From the NCBI GenBank assembly GCA_010094025.1, contig ML991777.1:496001-560000 (forward strand): a stretch of 64,000 nt of DNA, written 5' to 3'. The DNA comes from Viridothelium virens. Its lineage: Eukaryota; Ascomycota; Dothideomycetes; Trypetheliales; Trypetheliaceae. Below the pieces are notes generated by a model, which saw only the letters and a list, made by a program, of their open reading frames with translations, did no database searches and was not told where the DNA came from. The translations under genes were made by a program, and so were the position numbers. How positions within the stretch are numbered: position 1 is the stretch's first letter; each line of letters starts with the position of its first letter. Positions 10,890 to 22,861 of the stretch are shown piece by piece.

Positions 10890-12838
10890 CTACACGATGC
10901 CTGCTAGACCAGGTATTCTCCCCCGACCACGCCCTCGAATTTGATTTAGGGAGCGAGCATTTCTTGCGGGACTTTGTCTCTGCACAGCGATGGGTTTTAT
11001 CTGTGACCTCCTCAAAGACACGACAAGATCCCGGTCCTGGTTTCGGGGCATATCAGCAAAGACTGGGGAGCCATACGTCACTAATACCACTTTCACAACA
11101 GTCTTGACGCTGTGCTCAGCAATCTTCCGGAAGAGATCTATGAACGTGGTCGAGCTCGAAAAGCTCCCTGCATCGCCCAGCGATGTCGGACAAATGAGCT
11201 CCACATCGATTATGATAAATAGCCGTGACATCCCAGTGAGGACTGAACCCAGAAGATCAAACCAATCTTCTTCAGTTGTGGCGTCTTCAAATCGCGCCCT
11301 ATTCAACGAAATGCTGTGCTCGGTCCTTAGCGCTGAATTTATCTGTAGCGCTTGAGCTACGAGGCACTCAAGTATTTGGATGCTCGGAAATTTGTGGGCA
11401 TTGTCTTCCACACCCTTCAATGCCCAAAGCACGGGGGTTCCTGACTCTTGAAGGAGTTGAACAATGTTCACGCAGAAGTCCCTGATTTCGAATCGTCGTT
11501 GAAACGTTCCCCTGACCATGATGAGAGCCGAGCAGTCTGATTTGGCCCATTTTTGAAATCGAGGAGCGAACCAGAAAGGCTCGGTATGTGCCAAGGGTTT
11601 AAGTCTTCGTGCATTTCGCATGGCCACACCAAATTCGAGAACCTTCGCTGGCGATATTACAGTTCTTGCGGTAACGTACTTCATTATCTGTGACCATTGC
11701 CAATCTGATAAGCGATGATTAGTATCAAGCTGTGCGGTGAAATTGATTGATTGATGCGCTACCGCATCGGTTAGCTCGAGGTCAGCTGAAACAGTGACTG
11801 AAGGCATACTAATCATCAGTTGCTTCATTTCTAGAAGGAGACCTTCGGACTGCTTTTGAGCGGCAATCACTTCCTGAAGTTTGAGGTGCATATCTCGTTG
11901 CTCGGCTTGGGCGGCGGCGGAAGCCAGAATCTCAACTGTATGAGAACATCTTTTCACGTCATCCATAATGTCCTGGTACCGGATCTCCACCGGCCTTGTG
12001 ACTGAATGAATTGCATGTTTGAACCTGCCCTCGTTATACCAATCGTATGCTCGGATGAGTAAACGAAGGATGAGAGCATAAAGCTCAGCTACAGCGTGCT
12101 TCATTCTTTTTGTCGGGTATAGAACAAGCACAAGTTTTGTTTGGGGTAAGGAACCTGCGATTTCGGCCAAGGCTTGCGCTACAAAAGCCAGCGTCGTATC
12201 ATGGTTCACAACAGCCTGTCAATCTAGGTCAGTACCTCCACATCCGTCCTTATCAGATAATAGGCAATCCCATTGGGCTTGAGGCAGGATTTTGGGGCAA
12301 CTCAAGGCTGACCGAGGCTATAGGACTAGGAGGCATAACTTCGGAACATGAAAAAGTTCTCGATAGCTCACCCCAAATATGAACTTCATAGCGCCCCATG
12401 CCAAAGAGACGTATTCGGGATGATGCTGGACAAGCACATCCATGATGTTTCCATAGTAGGTAATTCTTTTCGAACACTTCGAGAGCCAAACCCGTGTCCG
12501 CGATTTTCCACGATCAGACTCATAGTTTGTTTTCGCCTTTTCAATCTGGCCTAAGACTTCATCGATAGAATCGGATTGCTTCACAAATTGCGATTTGCGT
12601 GGGTCTCTGCTTAAGGCTGAAGCGAATACCGTGACAGCGTCACTGTAGGCTTTGCGGGCAGGCTCGAAGCATCTGTGGGTAGGCAAGTCGTTAGGCAATC
12701 TTCCATCAAGATCCCGTGTGGTGCTGGTGACGCACAGTCTACCGCCCTGCGCATGTTCGCGCTATTGTACGGAGTAGGGACCGTGCAGACTCACATATCA
12801 TCCTGATCGGCCTCATACCAATCTGGAGCGGACTGCAT
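10890..12838 (-). CDS. DUF7708 / NACHT-like (STAND-type) protein without P-loop
   Basis: Three exons on the minus strand: 12838-12795, 12672-12372 and 12215-10890, giving 556 aa. The 14-codon first exon (MQSAPDWYEADQDD) joins in phase to ICFEPARKAY. The N-terminal ~210 residues follow the fungal DUF7708 pattern: LAWGAMKFIFGAVVNHDT, then LVLYPTKRMKHAVAELYA and RPVEIRYQDI. A helical stretch follows. The C-terminal part has the layout of a fungal NACHT-like module (SALIMVRGTFQRR, PVLWALKG, SRLFIIIDVE). Where a GxxxxGK[ST] Walker A is expected the protein reads VRGTFQRR, so ATP binding is doubtful. An Arg-rich tail ends it, and no WD40, ankyrin or TPR repeats follow. Such proteins are associated with fungal NLR repertoires and non-self recognition, but this member's role is unknown. 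It is divergent from the AAA gene, 210 bp away. Confidence 0.78.
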
Positions 12839-13048
12839 CTTACGGAAAATCCATTCATCTAACAGAAGTATCCTGCATCACCTTCAAAAGCATGTAACTT
12901 TAGTTAAAAGACCAGATCGATCCACGCTCCTAACGCCATGGCGCTACGCTTCACTCTAGGGCCTCAGTTGCGTCGGGATCGCCTTCGGGTTTCAATCTCA
13001 GCCTCGCGCGCAGCCTTGTATACCCCGCCACACCTGGTATAGGCTTGT

Positions 13049-16000
13049 ATGAAATGGGACGCACTACTGCCCGCTCAAGGCTTCACAGCCTCGTCGCAGA
13101 CGAAATCCAGCTTCACTCTACGTTTATGCTCCAAGAACACGCGATCTCTTACACGCTCTCTTACAAGATGGAATGACAACACCAAAGGAGGCCGACACAA
13201 AGCCCTTCGTCAGTTACGGATACCCGTCCAAGCATACTTTCATATCTCCTTCTCGAAAAGCTGCATGACTACCGCTGCCTCTACTAGTCGACGCCTAACT
13301 CGAGACAACCTTAGAGCCAGTTCAAGCTTCTACTCGTGCAGTGGCCATTGGAGCACTGAGGCTCTCTCCAACGGCTATTGCTCGCACGAGGCGAAATCGC
13401 GGAAACGTGGTGACAGTACCGATTCTTCCCTCTCCAATGGTGCTACCGTTGTAGTGGATGCGGAATCGGGAGTAGACGCCAGTGAAGTCGACAGAGACGC
13501 GGAGAAAGTAGCACAAGTTCAGCCTGAAGAGCCCACCGACTCGCTACAGAAAGCGCAATTGGTGTTATGGCAATTCCTGCGCCATTATACAATATCAAGA
13601 GATCAGACAAGTGGGAGCAGTTTCCATCTTGAATTACTAGCTGCTCTGAAAGAGAAGACTTGCCAAGCGTCGCAATCTGGTGATCACACCCAGTCCCAAT
13701 CGTCTCAGCATCCTGAGGGCCGAGAAGAACCAAAAAAGACCAGGCCTCGACAATCCTCAACCCGAAACGTGAATCCTCGACCCCTCTCTCGCAGATCACC
13801 CCCTGCAGCCCCATCTCATCCCCGGAATACTGAGAGCCGCGTTCGTATTATTGTGTCTCAGTCTTCCGATTCATCGAGCGACTCGGATTCTTCGCAACGC
13901 GCTCTTGATCCGAAATTGTTTCGTTCAACAAACGCTGGCAAAGGCGTGCTAGAAATGCCTGCCGCCAAGCAGCAGCGATTGGGTGGGGATGCTCGCGCAT
14001 CAGGAGCAGAACCAGGGCAGGAAGCTCACTCCATGCAGGATCTCCTTGAGAAGGTTCGGGCCCTTGAGACTGAGAATGCACAGCTTAAGGATCAGTCTGG
14101 TAGTGACAAGGTCAACGGTCAAGTCGCGCCTGCAAGCAAGCCTTACACCTACAAAGTGGTCTACAGAATTGACCGCAACCGCTACTATTTCAACGAGCCT
14201 GAATGGAGCGACAACGATGCCTCGAACCATACCTTACTCGGAAGATCTCCTATAAAGGATCTGGATCTCTACCTTGAGCGGCATAGGGAAGTAGCATTCA
14301 TCGTCTGCAAAGACTATTCGCGCTCCAGGAAATCGGATCCAGACAAAGCGGAGAACAATGAAATCGGGGATATTCCAAAAGCCAGTCACGAATTTATTGA
14401 GATCAATTCGGAAGACATGGCCGAGGGTCTTCGTCTTCTTTTAAGCAGTATCCCGGACTTCCCTACGCTCTTCCCATCGTTTGACGTCAAGTCTGAGCTT
14501 CCTGCACCTTACTTGTTCATGTATCATGTCTTGCCCCTTTTGCCAGAAAAGCTCCCTCAATTGTCTTCGCTGCATCAAGAGCTATTGTCATTGCTTGTAG
14601 AGTTCATCAAGAGCAACTACATTCAGGAGTATCAGACTGCTGACACCATGCGCAATGAGGGTCATGTGACAAAACGGCTTATGCAATATCTGATCAAACC
14701 AGGCAACGTTGTAGTGGGTAAGAGAGGGCCCCACCGGGTGGCATATATTGCGACGTCGTGGGCCAAGGAGATCCAGATCTCTTCTGGAAGTACAGCGAGG
14801 TACCCCAGAAAAGAATTCCACTTCGAAGGAGAAGCTGAAAAGTTAAAGTTTGAATGGAAGGTGCAAGCCTGGACGTGGTACTTCGATGGCTCCCTCTCAA
14901 GATGGGACACTGCGCTGCACATCAACATTGAGGTTCATGATGAAGAAGAGGTGTTGAATCTATCGGAGCTTAACGTATATCCGTTGAAGAATGCAAGTGA
15001 AGAACTGGTCTCAGTTCTTCGCAAGCGCGGAGAAATGTTCTGGCAATGCAGGAAAAGGAAGTTCATTTCATACGACAAGTCGGACGATGAGTACAACGTG
15101 GTAGGCATCCGTGCTGAGGATCTCCCTGCCCGCGTTCAATGAAAAGTCCCAGCTAACGTGGCTCGTGCCTCTCCAGAGCGGTGAGCGGTTCATGGTCGAC
15201 ATGCAGACATATCAAAATCTCCACTCCATTGGTGACCAATCTGAGCCTTGGGCGCAAAAGGAGCAGCGGAAGGATGACCCGGGAGCGGAGCTTATGGCAA
15301 AAGACGAGACACCCGAAGGCGACTACCTATTGCTGTTTCCTCCAACTATAATTGGCTACAATATGCGGCTCAAGAAGTGGGTGGACCTCGAAGTAGATAA
15401 ATTCACAGAGGTTGCTTGGAACAAGAGCTCCTTTGAAAATCTGGTTCTTGAGAATGAGACAAAAGAGCTCGTCGAGGCCCTCATCACGCACCAGATAGCA
15501 GCCGAACAGTCGACGGATCTGATCGCTGGAAAAGGCAATGGTCTCATCATGCTGTTGCACGGGGGACCTGGTACAGGGAAGACTCTTACTGCTGAAAGCG
15601 TAGCCGAGATTGCTGAAAAACCTCTCTACCGTGTCACATGTGGCGACATTGGCACAAGACCGGAGGATGTTGAAAGATATCTGGAATCGGTCCTTCATCT
15701 TGGCAAGATATGGGGCTGCTTGGTTTTGTTGGATGAGGCTGATGTCTTCCTTGAAGAGCGAACGCTGACCGACCTGAATCGAAACGCACTTGTATCCGTC
15801 TTTCTCCGAGTGCTGGAGTACTACTCGGGTATCCTCATTTTGACTTCGAATCGTGTGGGAACGTTTGATCAAGCTTTCAAATCTCGCATCCAGCTCGCGC
15901 TGCACTACGAAAACCTCACGAAAGCTCAACGCCGCAAGATCTGGCGAAATTTCTTCAGCCGACTCCGTACCCTTGACGAGCCATGCATTGACTTTGACGA

Positions 16001-16226
16001 CCTCCACGATAACATCGATTCACTGGCTGAGGAAGACCTCAATGGGCGACAGATCCGGAATGCCGTCACGACAGGGCGACAGCTGGCCCGGTTTCAAGGA
16101 AAAGATTTTACGCACAAACATTTGCAGCATGTCATTAAAGTTGCGGCTAAGTTTGAAAAGTACCTTCTCGACGTCAAAGAAGGCTTTTCGGATGACCAGC
16201 TGGCAAGAGATGGAGGTTTGAGGTGA
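13049..16226 (+). CDS. DUF7025-AAA+ ATPase, fungal family
   Basis: Two exons: 13049-15100 and 15177-16226, giving 1033 aa. The 76-nt intron joins ...DEYNV to SGERFMVD and removes an early stop. The first ~330 residues are Ser-rich and disordered, ending in a short coiled coil (LLEKVRALETENAQLKD). Residues about 355-760 fit the DUF7025-type module that precedes AAA domains in Pezizomycotina. The AAA+ core has Walker A GGPGTGKT near residue 813, Walker B VLLDEAD near 868, a sensor-1 ILTSN and an SRI arginine-finger region. All ATPase residues look intact. The substrate is unknown. The start is uncertain: a second in-frame ATG at 13265 (MTTAASTSRR) would drop 72 unconserved residues. The gene shares a short divergent promoter with the NACHT-like gene. 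Confidence 0.82.
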
Positions 16227-16909
16227 TCTAGTTGCTTGTACTATAATGTGTATGCGTGTGGTGGCGATGTGAATATTGGCGACGCAGTACATAAAACCCA
16301 GTTGGGGGGAACGTGTCAGTCTTTAAAGAGTTGAGGTCCACTTTTAGCGCAATACCCTTGGTTTCAGTGTGTCCCTCTGGAGTATGGAGTACAGTTCAAG
16401 GAGCAGCAATTAGTGGAAGTCGAATAGTCTATTTGTATCCATGCTGAGTCTCACTTCTTCAATAATCATTGCCATGAATTAGTTGTAAAGCATCTGGGAA
16501 GTCCCGGATGATTTGACATAACCGATATGAATGTTCGCAAGCCGCTTTGAGACGAACTCGTACAGCAATCGCTCATCTTAAAGGTCCACACTGATTTTAT
16601 CCGGGTCATCCTTGGAATTAAATTGTAATACTTAATGGGGAGACCCATGGAGACTAAGGATCGGGTTTGGAGCAAGTCTGAGCAGAAGTTACGCTGTTGC
16701 GGACTAGCCGACGAGAGACTACATTGTCTGCTCCAAGATCGATTATCATTAGGAGAGCGGCTTGGTGCCAGGGAATGGAAGAGTAAAAAAGGAGATGTCG
16801 AATATGATAGGCGATAGAAACTAGGATTTCTAGAAAGAAGTCTTTAGAATTACACCAAGCTGGATTATCCCAGCTTACACCTAAACTTTACACGTTTCCA
16901 CCTTGGTAT
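16227..16909. other. Convergent 3' region
   Basis: Lies between the stops of the AAA gene and uL22m. At 16857-16876 there is a short inverted repeat, AAGCTGG-6-CCAGCTT, 34 bases past the uL22m stop, which could fold in its 3' UTR. No gene is seen. Confidence 0.45.
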
Positions 16910-17878
16910 TTACCAGGTGTAGTACGGGTGCTGCGCCGTTACTGGCCTGTCTGGCAGCTGCACCCACAGCTTCCTGTTTCTCCTCTTCTCTTGCCTCTCC
17001 GCATGCTGCCTCACTCTCGTCGCCTCCTCCTTCAACACCACACTCAAACTCGTTGTCGGCAGCCTCAACAAATGGACTCGCCCCATCGCCCTGTAGTCCA
17101 GCCCCTGCCCGTATGGACCCCTTCCTACCCATGCCTGATCGATGTAGATGCCCGTCCGATCCTCAACCACCCTCCTCTTCCCCTCCTTCGTCTGAATCAC
17201 GACCGGCTCCCCCTTCGTCCCCTCTACCTCCCCCAGGCCCATCCCCCTCGCCACAATGGCCCGATTCCGCGCCGCCTCAAGATGCTCCCCGACATCCCGC
17301 GACACCTTCTTCCGACTGAAGCGCATCTGCGTGATCGCGTCCTCGATGCTCTTCCCCGCGATCTGCCGCGCGAGAGGGCTGAGCTTCTTGACGGACGTCT
17401 TGAAGAGTTGTGACTTGGAGAGGGATTCGCGCTCTGTCCGTTTCAACATCAAGGTACGCGAGATGCGGCCGCGGTGACGGATGGATTGGATGGTCTTTTT
17501 GCGTTCCCAGCGGAGGCGGGAGGATGGGTCGGGGTCGAGGACGCCGGCGAGGGCGGCGGAGTCGCGGATGGGTTTTGGTCGGGCGTCATCTTCTTCGGTC
17601 GACGTTTTCGAGGGAGCCGAGGGTTCACCGTCACCTTTTTGGCGGTCTTGCTCGAAGATGGAGGATGGAGCGAGGTCGCCGCGAGCTAGTCGAGGGGGAC
17701 CAGGGGGCTTTCTTTTCAGGTAGTTGTCGAGGAGAGGATTAGAAGGCGCCTTTGGAGTAGGATCTTCATTTTTCCTGGGAAGCGGTCGGGAGCTACTGGC
17801 TGCAAAAGCTCGGCGAGAGCCATGGTTGAGGGAGGGCCGCAGGCAGAGTGCAAAGGATGGGTTGTACAAAGGCTTCAT
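16910..17878 (-). CDS. mrpl22: Mitochondrial large-subunit ribosomal protein uL22m (MRPL22)
   Basis: Single exon, 322 aa. The N-terminus (MKPLYNPSFALCLRPSLNHG..RRAFAAS) is Arg/Ser-rich with no acidic residues, as for a mitochondrial presequence. The uL22 domain lies at about 155-310, with KTSVKKLSPLARQIAGKSIE, AITQMRFSRKKVSRDV, then the long hairpin region with YIDQAWVGRGPYG and RVHLLRLPTTSLSVVLKEE. It ends PYYTW, as in other fungal copies. uL22m lines the polypeptide exit tunnel of the 54S subunit. The ~95-residue linker between presequence and domain is charged and probably poorly ordered. The coding strand here is strongly codon-biased (GC-rich third positions), so several long antisense frames appear by chance. 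Confidence 0.9.
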   Translation of the reverse strand: MKPLYNPSFALCLRPSLNHGSRRAFAASSSRPLPRKNEDPTPKAPSNPLLDNYLKRKPPGPPRLARGDLAPSSIFEQDRQKGDGEPSAPSKTSTEEDDARPKPIRDSAALAGVLDPDPSSRLRWERKKTIQSIRHRGRISRTLMLKRTERESLSKSQLFKTSVKKLSPLARQIAGKSIEDAITQMRFSRKKVSRDVGEHLEAARNRAIVARGMGLGEVEGTKGEPVVIQTKEGKRRVVEDRTGIYIDQAWVGRGPYGQGLDYRAMGRVHLLRLPTTSLSVVLKEEATRVRQHAERQEKRRNRKLWVQLPDRPVTAQHPYYTW

Positions 17879-18671
17879 GATGATGACCTTAGCGCCGTCG
17901 GCATTGAAATAGAATTTTTCGTTTCCTTCAATATGCCAAGTCCCACCAATTGCCGTCAGGGGAGTCTAGACGACATGGAAGCTTGAGGGTGAAATCTTGA
18001 TGTGGGTTGAGCATGCAATGCCAACCTTAATCTGAGGTTCGTCGGAGGCGGGAGGCTCCCCGTTGTCACGTGGATTGGCAGAGTTGGCTCTATTGGATCT
18101 ATTGGATCATCGATATAGATTCTGGATGGCGTGCAAGGAACCCTAAGCCCTGACTCCTGGATTCGGCAAGCGCCGAAGCATGGTATTCTGACAGTTTGAT
18201 AGGCGTTGACACAGGTTGATTCGGTTCTTGAATATGCCGATCCTCTACGGTGAAGGCGTGTAGCCTTGATATAATTGCCGGCACTTTCCTCTCTCCGTGA
18301 AGTCCGGTATCATGAAGAAACGGTCGTAGCAGTAGGCGTGGTACTAAGTACCTACCTAAGCCATCCAATTCGAAGGCTTGCAGGCGGCGGCACCTTTAGA
18401 TCCAGGGTCCGTACGCCTATGACGATCTTTCCCGACGAAGTTTCCCGAACAGCCACTCCTCCGGACCTCACCTCTATCGAGCTGTGTGTGTTGTCTTTCG
18501 CAGGTACCGCCTCGCTCTAGAATGACGCCTTTGTGGCCTATTCAATATCTTCGAAGAACCCCGTGAAAGGCTCCTTAACCCTCCGTCTGGGCATGTTAGA
18601 TACGTGAATTACTGGGTTACCGCGCATGCTGCTTTCCACTCGAATCCGGCAGGTACAACCAAGCTGTCGTC
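17879..18671. other. Divergent promoter region uL22m / PRP24
   Basis: Holds both promoters. A GTACTAAGTACCTACCTAAG stretch near 18340-18359 resembles TACCTA-rich elements in other promoters of the window. No gene is seen. Confidence 0.45.
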
Positions 18672-21600
18672 ATGGACATCAGTTCACTTCTATCGCCGCA
18701 AGACTCTCCAGCTCGGGAGACGCCTCCACCTACCAATCCCAGCTCCCATGGCATGCCTCAGAGACAACCGGCAGGGCCAGAAAAACGGAGCTCCTCAAGC
18801 TTGAACCAACAAATCACATTGCCTCCTCAAGGCTTGATGGGCCACCCCTCGCTGTCGCACAACAGCATTCCTACTGCTCAGCAAGAAACTCCCTCGCCCA
18901 CTCTCGCGAGCCTCAGTGCGCATAGCGATCGATTACCACCGAGCGCGACGAGTACCCCAACTGTCGAGAGCAGAGGCACTGCTTATGTTCAAGATGCGCG
19001 GATGAGCATGCCCAGTCGGCAGCCATCTACTCCGCAGATGGATACGCTTGCAGGTGCGTCTAAAGAACCCCATTTTAAGCAGTCAATGCGGGGAACCTCA
19101 ACGTCTAATGTCGACAGATTTGGCGTCAATGCAACAACACCAACAAGTAGCGCGTCAAAATGCGAATGGACTACGAAATAGTGAAGTCTTTGAAGCACAA
19201 CGTTCTCCAGTAAAGTAAGTTGAGTCCTGTAGCTTCAGAGAGTCACGTGGAGTGATCCCTCTTTGTTGCTAACCGAGCCGTCAGTTACACCGCACAACGA
19301 CCTTCAATATCAGCACGCTCATCAAGAGACATTCTGATGGCTGATGCTCCCGCCGAGCCTGCACCGCCTCGCGCTTTCGCTGCCACCTCCCTCTCAAAAG
19401 CCGACCTCCAGACCATCACTGCGTTAGCCAGCCATGTTGCAGAGAATACATATGCATACGATTCACATGTGCACCTCATCAACCTCCTTCATCAAGGCTT
19501 TGTACACCATGTGAATCCACCACGTGCACCAGAAAGCACAGGAGACCCCCAACACTACAATCTACTTCAAGACCTGCGTCAAGCTCGCGAGGCGATGAAT
19601 ACCCGCTTTCCAGTTGGCGAGGAGCTTTGGATAGACTGGCTAAGAGACGAGACGCTCCTTGCAAAATCAACAGAGGACTGCATCAGTGTCATGGAACTTT
19701 TCCAAAAAGCCGTCACGGATGAACCTGGTAGCGTCAAGATCTGGCGACTCTATGGCGATTATTTATGGCATTTGCACGATGCCGCGAACGGCAAGGATGA
19801 TGAAGTCAAGAAGGAGTGGTCAGAGGAAGATAGATTATTGGCTGCAGAAGTGTTCAAGTGGGACATTATGTTTTCAGTCTGGCAGCAGGGCGTCGACACG
19901 GTTCAATGGCATATTAACGATAGTCATCTGGTATGGGATCGATACATTGAGGCAATATCGCAGGAACTTGCCCTGTCACCGTCCACGGATGGAGTGCAAC
20001 AGATCAAATCACTCTTCATTGAGCGATTGCAGCAACCGCACGCGGAGTGGGATAACACTTTTCAGGATTTTTCATCATTTATTACGACATATGATCCGGC
20101 TAGCTATGAGGAAACCATGGTCTCAGCAAATAAGGTAGGAGGGCGTGCCAAGCACACATACGATTTGCGTGGTCAATTCGAGTTCAAGCTGCGAAACGCC
20201 TCTCGAGCGCTCGAAAAAGATCTGGAATGGACCATCTTCCAAGAATATCTCCAGTACGAGCTCTTCCCATCGAAGGGCGCTCAATTCGATATGAACCTCA
20301 CCGCTGGTCTCTTTGACCGGGCCGTTACTCGCTTTCCAACCGACGCCAACCTATGGGAAGACTACGTTGTATTTCTAATGGAACAAGAGTCTAGTTCATA
20401 CTCTGCATTACCAGTTCTCGAGCGAGCTACCCGTCACTGTCCTTGGTCAGGCAATTTGTGGTCCAAACGTCTCCTCGTCTGCGAAGTTGCCGGCCGGCCC
20501 TTTGAAGAACTCGAAGAAATCAAACATAAAGCCACAAAGACAGCACTCCAGGACATCGGTAGCATGGATGAAATACTCAAAGTCTACACCCAGTGGTGCG
20601 GCTACTTACGTCGTCGAGCTTTTGCGTTTGAGACTGGTGCTACCGAAGACAACATTGATGAGGCAGAAATGGGCATCCGTAGCACCCTCGAAGATGTCGC
20701 CAAGATCGGTGAAAAGAAATATGGCAAAGACTTCCAGGGGGATCCGAGGTACCGCATCGAGCGAATCTACTGCAAATTCCTCACTCAAGCAGGCAATATC
20801 CAAGGCGCACGCGATGTGTGGCGTAGCCTCATCCCAAAGCATGGAGATAATTATGATTTCTGGTTCAGTTTCCATCGATGGGAAATGCTAGTCTGGGGTC
20901 GCTCAAGCTTTATGAAAGGTGCTGTAAAGGGCACCGGGGAGTTGAGAAACCCTGCCGAGGTCACAAAGCTGTTGCGAGAGGCCATAGAGCGACCAAATCT
21001 AGATTGGCCAGAAAAGATCATTGAGCTCTTCATTAACCATTGTGAGCAAAACGAAAGCGCACAGGAGCTAGAGCGTGCTTCTGTCGAGGCACACAAAGCG
21101 ATAAAGAGGACACAAGCAAGAAGAGCTAGAGAGGCGGAGGAAGCTAATGAGGAATCTGCAAAGCAAGACGCCATGGAATTACAGGTGAATGGCAAACGGA
21201 AACGAGAAGATGACGTACTCGAGGATGTTACCACAAAGCGAAGCAAACCTGGAGATGATGATTCGGAGACTCCTAAGTTTGACGACCCTTCTTCAGGAGC
21301 GACTGCTCAAGCGAAACGTGACCGTGAAAATGCCACCATCACTGTAAAGAACCTTCCTCCGACGGCGACCGAGCTCAAAGTCCGCCAATTTTTCCGAGAC
21401 TGTGGGACCATCAATAGCTTGAATCTGGCGTCTTCCGATTCTGATTCAAGTAAAACAGCTACCATCGAATTTGAATCTCGAGAGGATGTTAATTTTGCGA
21501 TATTTAAGGACGGCAAGCCTTTCGAGGGACAGGAAATTAGCATCCAGTCTGGCTCAGGAAGCACTCTTTGGGTCACTAATTTCCCGCCGAGTGCCGACGA

Positions 21601-22861
21601 AGTTTTCATTCGTAATCTTTTCAACTCATATGGAGAAGTCGTGGAAGTGCGATTCCCTTCGCTCGTGAAGAACACCCACCGGCGGTTCTGCTATGTGCAA
21701 TTTCTTACTCGTGAACAAGCACTCGCAGCCACAGAACTTGACAGCAGTGAGCTGCAAGGCCGTAGGCTTGTTGCCAAAGTCTCGGATCCTACACAAAAGA
21801 AAGATCGAGTCGGAGCCGCTTATGAGGGTCGTGAGATCTTCGTCGGAAATCTCGATTTCAGCACCACAGAAACAGAGCTTCAAGAGCTGTTCGCCAAACA
21901 TGGCACCATCGAAAGCGTGCGCATTCCTCGTAATATCAAAGGGCGCAGCAAAGGCTCTGGCTTCGTCGTCTTCAAGTCTAAAGACGACGCCACCGGGGCC
22001 CTGGCAGAAAACCTCAAACCCTTCCGCGGCCGCATTCTCAAGGTCGAGCTCGGCGTCGCCAATGCCAAAGGTCCCAAGCATACCGCAGTAACGACCATCA
22101 ATACTGCCTCTCCTGGTCCTGAGTCAGAATCCGCCATGTCGCCTGACGCGCCCCACGACACCAACGGCGCTGCTCGCGCCACAAGATCACCCTCTGTGGC
22201 TTTGGATGAGCAACATTCTGACGGAGCACATAAGCGTGACCGCACGATTGCTCTCCTCAATATCCCAGAAACGATTAACGACACGCGAATCCGCGACTTC
22301 GTCTCTCGGTACGGCTCGTTGCGAAAAGTGACACTTCGACCGGATCATGGGGGTGCCATTGTAGAATTTGAGAACGTGGCTGATGTGGGAAGGGCCAGTC
22401 TCGCGCTGGATGGGAAGGAGATCGTGCCTGGGAGGCAGATACGGGTGGGGACTGTACAGGAGCTCATGGCGGAAGGAGTGGTGCATCAAACGGATAGGAT
22501 CATGGTGGGGAGAGGAAAGGGAACGGGTAAGGGAAAGGACTCTGGAGAGCCGTCGGGAAGGACGAATGGAGTTGGGGCGTCGGGTTCAGGGTTGCTTGGT
22601 AGTGCGCCCATTAAGAGGCCGTTGCAAAGGGGTGGGAGGCGAGGCGGGCTGGGAGTTAAGAGGGGTGGTGGGTTTGGGGGTGTGGCATTGACTGCGAAGG
22701 GAGGTAACGGAGGGGTTGGGGAGGAGGCGGGGACTGGGGAGAGCAAGGGGAAGACGCAGGACGATTTCCGAGCTATGCTGGGGAAGGAGGCGGGGACTGG
22801 GGAGAGCAAGGGGAAGACGCAGGACGATTTCCGAGCTATGCTGGGGAAGAAGGCGGAGTGA
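18672..22861 (+). CDS. prp24: U4/U6 snRNA-annealing factor Prp24 (SART3-like)
   Basis: Three exons: 18672-19053, 19118-19214 and 19285-22861, giving about 1351 aa. The opening MDISSLLSPQDSPA and the Pro/Ser/Gln-rich first ~180 residues resemble fungal Prp24 N-termini. HAT half-TPR repeats fill about 190-800 (repeated W..Y...E patterns such as IWRLYGDYLW, LWEDYVVFLM and DFWFSFHRWE). A KR-rich stretch follows, then four RRMs with RNP2-like ITVKNL, LWVTNF, IFVGNL and IALLNI. RNP1 KGSGFVVF is clear in RRM3. The protein recycles U6 by annealing it to U4 and binds the Lsm2-8 ring through a short C-terminal motif; here that tail is duplicated. The HAT domain makes it SART3-like, unlike the short budding-yeast Prp24. 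The tail is Gly/Arg-rich. Confidence 0.92.
22724..22849 (+). repeat. Exact 63-bp tandem duplication in the PRP24 tail
   Basis: Two copies, 22724-22786 and 22787-22849, identical at all 63 positions as I read them and a whole number of codons. Each encodes 21 residues that include KTQDDFRAMLGK, the element corresponding to the C-terminal Lsm-binding (SNFFL-box-like) motif. The perfect identity, including synonymous sites, points to a recent event or an assembly artefact. Confidence 0.95.

Noticed and set aside
16903-17742. Several long plus-strand frames across the uL22m gene
   Set aside because: They are antisense shadows produced by the GC-rich codon bias of uL22m, Pro/Ser/Arg-rich and without domain signal.
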